A DNA stretch of 64,000 nt from Neobacillus thermocopriae. GTDB lineage: Bacteria; Bacillota; Bacilli; Bacillales; Cytobacillaceae. Each line of letters opens with the position of its first letter. The stretch's first letter is position 1. The notes beneath the pieces were generated by a model. That model was not told the origin of the DNA. It worked only from the letters and a program-made list of their open reading frames with translations, and made no database searches. The position numbers and the translations under genes are program-made. The DNA is taken from positions 186,001-250,000 of the forward strand of contig NZ_JAAIUV010000001.1 in assembly GCF_010975035.1 (NCBI RefSeq). The letters are read 5' to 3'. Of this stretch, positions 62,448-64,000 are shown piece after piece.

Positions 62448-63658
62448 AACACGAGTATTCGCATTATTTCTCAGAAGTAGTAAAAGACTTAAAACCGTCT
62501 GGTATTCGGAAGTTTTTTGATCTGGCCGCGAGCATGGAAGGCGTCATCTCCCTTGGCGTGGGAGAACCGGATTTTATTACCCCTTGGGGCACTCGAGAAG
62601 CCGCCATCCTTTCACTGGAGCAAGGTTACACATCCTATACGGCCAACGCTGGGCTACTTGAACTACGTGAGGAAATTTCCAAGTATTTAAGCACGCGATT
62701 TGGCGTTCAGTATGACCCAACCAACCAAATTATCGTGACAATTGGTGCGAGCCAGGCGCTTGATCTTGCCTTTCGGGCCATTTTGAATCAAGGAGATGAG
62801 GTGCTCATTGTCGAGCCAACCTTCGTTTCGTACGCACCATTGGTGTCCATTGCGGGTGGGAAGCCGGTTGCCATCTCCACTTCTCCGGAAAATGGTTTTA
62901 AGGTGACTCCAGAGCAATTAGAGGCAGCCATCACAGAACGGACAAAAGCCATCTTACTGTGCTCACCAAATAATCCTACTGGCAGTATGCTAAACAAGTC
63001 CGAACTTGAAGCCATTGCAGAAGTCATTGAAAAACATGACCTCATCGTCCTTTCTGACGAAATTTATTCTGAGCTTGTATATGAAGATGAGCCATACACC
63101 AGCTTCGCGGCGGTGAAAGGTATGTATGAACGGACGATTTTAATCAACGGTTTCTCAAAAGGCTTCGCAATGACTGGCTGGCGTCTTGGTTTCCTTGCCG
63201 CACCAAGTGAACTAGTATCGGTGATGCTAAAGATATTCCAATACACAACCATGTGTGCCCCTCACATGATGCAACACGGGGCCATTGAGGCGCTTCGAAA
63301 CGGCTACCATGAAGTAGAAACCATGCGCGCCAGCTACCGAAGACGTCGCAATTATATGGTACAGACACTAAACGAAATGGGGCTGGACTGCCATATGCCA
63401 GGCGGAGCATTTTACGTGTTCCCTTCCATCAAGTCAACCGGACTAAGTTCCGAACAATTCGCAGAAGAGCTGCTCATGCAAGAAAAGGTGGCAGTCGTAC
63501 CAGGCAATGTGTTCGGTGAAAGCGGAGAAGGATTCATTCGCTGTAGTTACGCCACCTCCATGCAACAACTACAAGAAGCAATGAAGCGAATCCAGCGATT
63601 CATTGAAACAATAAAAATAAACAGAAAAGAGAAATGTCCAGCGGAGGTCTCCAACTGA
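62444..63658 (+). CDS. alaT: PLP-dependent aminotransferase class I/II (AlaT-like)
   Basis: A 404-residue fold-type I enzyme. LGVGEPDF (37-44), SPNNPTG (174-180), D205 in LSDEIYSE, the PLP lysine K239 in NGFSKGFAMTG and R247 are in place. It probably makes alanine from pyruvate; other amino-acid donors are possible. It overlaps alaR by 4 nt. The last 11 residues (RKEKCPAEVSN) are encoded by a dispersed repeat that runs into the gene, so the native C-terminus has been replaced. Confidence 0.87.
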   Translation: MKHEYSHYFSEVVKDLKPSGIRKFFDLAASMEGVISLGVGEPDFITPWGTREAAILSLEQGYTSYTANAGLLELREEISKYLSTRFGVQYDPTNQIIVTIGASQALDLAFRAILNQGDEVLIVEPTFVSYAPLVSIAGGKPVAISTSPENGFKVTPEQLEAAITERTKAILLCSPNNPTGSMLNKSELEAIAEVIEKHDLIVLSDEIYSELVYEDEPYTSFAAVKGMYERTILINGFSKGFAMTGWRLGFLAAPSELVSVMLKIFQYTTMCAPHMMQHGAIEALRNGYHEVETMRASYRRRRNYMVQTLNEMGLDCHMPGGAFYVFPSIKSTGLSSEQFAEELLMQEKVAVVPGNVFGESGEGFIRCSYATSMQQLQEAMKRIQRFIETIKINRKEKCPAEVSN

Positions 63659-63751
63659 GATATAGGAAACACGAAGAGCAAAGCGATTCGATGTTGACTT
63701 ATTGTAGGGCGAAGAGTGACGTTTTTTCGCCGCTAGGGACTGACGCTAGAC
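63622..63751 (+). repeat. Dispersed repeat, internally deleted copy H, fused to the alaT 3' end
   Basis: AGAAAAGAGAAA...CCAGCGG matches the left end, then the sequence jumps to GGTCTCCAACTGAGATATAGGAAACACGAAGAGC and continues to CGCCGCTAGGGACTGACGCTAGAC. Same orientation as all other copies. Confidence 0.85.
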
Positions 63752-63786
63752 AATTCTCGAAGTCGAAAAATCCTTCTTTTTTTGTT

Positions 63787-63823
63787 AGAAAACGCCTCTC
63801 CTCTAGGGGATGGCGTTTTTTCC
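63787..63823. terminator. Terminator after alaT
   Basis: AAAACGCC/GGCGTTTT stem (63789-63796 with 63812-63819) followed by T-run; it could also serve the minus-strand frame ending at 63853. Confidence 0.85.
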
Positions 63824-63852
63824 CACTTCAGATTTCACCCTTTTCCAATTTA

Positions 63853-64000
63853 TTATTTAAAAAGTATGTAGTCCTCTTTATTAAACATGATTACTACTTT
63901 ATCTAATCTATGTCCTCCTGGATATAAGTATAATTGTTGGTCGAATCGTATTCCTAAAGGTATAACTGTTTGATGGATTAAATTTAAGATTTTAAAGCAT
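63853..64000 (-). CDS. C-terminal part of an unknown protein (start beyond window)
   Basis: The minus-strand frame is open from the window edge to a TAA-TAA at 63855. It reads about 48 residues including IHQTVIPLGIRFDQQLYLYP and DKVVIMFNKEDYILFK. I do not recognise it. The double stop, the amino-acid composition and a hairpin downstream favour a real gene, but the fragment is short and internal ATG codons are few, so it could be chance. Confidence 0.4.
   Translation of the reverse strand, partial: CFKILNLIHQTVIPLGIRFDQQLYLYPGGHRLDKVVIMFNKEDYILFK

Overview
The window looks like a chromosomal segment from a spore-forming member of the Bacillaceae (Bacillus/Neobacillus-like). The evidence is low-G+C DNA with strong AAGGAGG ribosome binding sites, TTG/GTG starts, an XpaC-TelA pair, a TagO/MnaA/LCP wall-polymer set, signal-less CwlC-type amidases (one behind a SigmaK-like promoter) and an AlaR-AlaT-like pair. 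No phage or plasmid genes, rRNA or tRNA were seen. The species cannot be named from the sequence alone.

Layout. 1-1766: secreted 5'-nucleotidase (partial). 2111-6755: an LCP ligase, then an operon of a polyprenyl-phosphate glycosyltransferase, a DUF6020-like membrane protein and two small EamA/SMR-type membrane proteins (candidate extracytoplasmic glycosylation system). 7008-19920, minus strand: surface glycopolymer locus (tagO, galU, two GT4 enzymes, a Wzy-like polymerase, two Wzx-like flippases, GtrA, a LicD-family transferase, TagA/WecG and WecC-like UDP-ManNAc dehydrogenase). 20184-30245, minus strand: a phosphorylcholine (Lic) island flanked by choline-binding-repeat cell-wall hydrolases and the relics of two more. 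30454-43753: ugd, a dense DnaA-box cluster, an Fnr-like site with copper nitrite reductase nirK, a c-di-GMP-I riboswitch with a 57-residue ORF, a VanY-type carboxypeptidase, XpaC-TelA, mnaA, a membrane serine protease, a ZIP transporter, threonine synthase and a LOG protein. 44158-64000: a third choline-binding-repeat hydrolase (amidase), a molybdopterin oxidoreductase, transporters, a second 5'-nucleotidase, an RND pump, two CwlC-type amidases and AlaR/AlaT.

How the genes fit together. The main theme is a pneumococcus-like phosphorylcholine economy in a Bacillaceae background. LicB imports choline, LicA phosphorylates it, LicC activates it to CDP-choline, and LicD (encoded inside the TagO/TagA/Wzx/Wzy locus) would transfer phosphocholine to the glycopolymer. 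Hydrolases carrying GW...WYY-type choline-binding repeats would then dock on the decorated wall. The first lic gene fuses a winged-helix DNA-binding domain to LicC-like and LicA-like domains, and a 25-bp palindrome sits directly upstream of its Shine-Dalgarno, suggesting autoregulation. MnaA and WecC supply UDP-ManNAc and UDP-ManNAcA, GalU and Ugd supply UDP-Glc and UDP-GlcA, and the LCP protein could attach the polymer to peptidoglycan.

A family of about 200-bp repeats with mutually complementary ends occurs eight times, always in the same orientation; one copy supplies the C-terminus of the AlaT-like aminotransferase.
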